The translations under genes and the position numbers were made by a program. The notes beneath the pieces were generated by a model. The model was given only the letters and a program-made list of their open reading frames with translations. It was not told the origin of the DNA and did no database searches. 64,000 nt of DNA from Ctenosaura bakeri (Eukaryota; Chordata; Lepidosauria; Squamata; Iguanidae): positions 186,001-250,000 of the forward strand of contig CAOLHI010001657.1 of the NCBI GenBank assembly GCA_948474755.1, written 5' to 3'. This document shows positions 63,231 to 64,000 of the stretch, piece by piece. Every line of letters begins with the position of its first letter. The stretch's first letter is position 1.

Positions 63231-64000
63231 TTCCCAATCCCTATGCTCCAGTCTCAAATAAAAAAATAATACAGATTAATGCATGCTCAATAAACAATTC
63301 TAGGGGCAGCTAGTGTTCACCTTGTTTGTTGTAGGTAACACATACTCCTCCTATAGAATCAGCTAGAGTAGAATCCCATTCTTTCCCAGCTCAAGTTTTT
63401 TTTTGGCATTCATTGTTTACCACAGACATGCTGCTGCAACACAAGACCAAAAGTCTGTTTTTCTCCAGCTCTCTTTTGCCACCTTTCCAATGGCAATGCT
63501 GCTTATAAACTTGCAGCTAGACAGAGGAAAAAGAGGACAAGGGGTTGAGAACCATAAAAAGACTTTCTAAAAGGGAGCTTCAAAACAGGTTAACTGAAGT
63601 ATTCATGTATTCAAGACACAGAAAGTAAGAGAGGAAGTGGCATCATGACAATCTTAGTCCCAGAATTGACCAAAGAAAGCTGGTGAAGGGGAAGGTATGA
63701 CTGGCATGGCTTGCATGGAACCCCTGAACCCTTTTTGCAGTCTTTGGAATGCCCTGGGACATTCTCACAAGCTCCTAGACCCGCACACAAACTCAGTTTT
63801 GCTCCTCTGTCCCTCACCTCCCAATCCCTATTCCAAAATTACCTTGCAGAGGGAAGCAGTAGCAGGGAGAGGCAGCACTAGGGGCATAGGCAGCAGGAGG
63901 GAGAAATGGCACCCTCCAGTATGTGAGAAGCTTTATGCCAGTCTGCCAGCCAATCACCCATGCCCACGTTGGGTGGGGAAACACATGAGGAACAGGATCC

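Larger units (their letters stand above)
60900..64000. other. Upstream flank to the window end
   Basis: No gene recognised. It contains (TTTA)n with a SINE-like piece, a Sauria SINE, a MITE with an inner palindrome and a degenerate tandem repeat, listed separately. The last 700 bp show nothing recognisable. Confidence 0.45.

Overview
The window looks like nuclear DNA of a squamate reptile (a lizard or snake). The host genes are intron-split and vertebrate-like. The repeats are a typical squamate mix: tRNA-derived SINEs with BovB-like tails, a 5S-rRNA-derived SINE, CR1, L1 and BovB/Vingi-type LINE pieces, DIRS, Helitron-like and Tigger/hAT-like DNA elements. The species cannot be read from this stretch.

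Three host genes were reconstructed. PGGHG (ATHL1), the collagen glucosylgalactosyl-hydroxylysine glucosidase, runs on the + strand from a start codon at 718 to a stop at 23149-23151. It has 13 coding exons, all with GT/AG borders and matching phases, giving 682 residues. IFITM5 (minus strand, exons 41556-41741 and 36552-36773, 135 residues) and an immune-type IFITM1/2/3-like gene (minus strand, exons 60396-60596 and 56117-56302, 128 residues) follow. The order and orientation PGGHG(+), IFITM5(-), then further IFITM genes agrees with the mammalian 11p15.5-type IFITM locus.

Between PGGHG and IFITM5 sits a GC-rich DIRS-type tyrosine-recombinase retrotransposon (28350-34247). It has 134-bp inverted terminal repeats that are identical by eye, an internal complementary region that records the circle junction, and a GTT at each end with no longer target duplication. 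Its gag has a one-base frameshift and its reverse transcriptase lacks the YxDD block. RNase H, the DAM-like domain and the tyrosine recombinase still read through.

The large PGGHG intron 13675-22387 holds a decayed BovB/Vingi-type LINE carrying Tigger-like MITEs, and a head-to-tail pair of small Helitron-like elements. The second Helitron copy is split by an 888-bp solo LTR with a 4-bp duplication. A 5'-truncated CR1 LINE (46859-49312, minus), several SINEs, and palindromic MITEs fill the IFITM side. One MITE is a 180-bp, almost perfect, loopless palindrome 68 bp beyond the first IFITM splice donor. No CRISPR array, intact tRNA gene or prokaryotic feature was seen.
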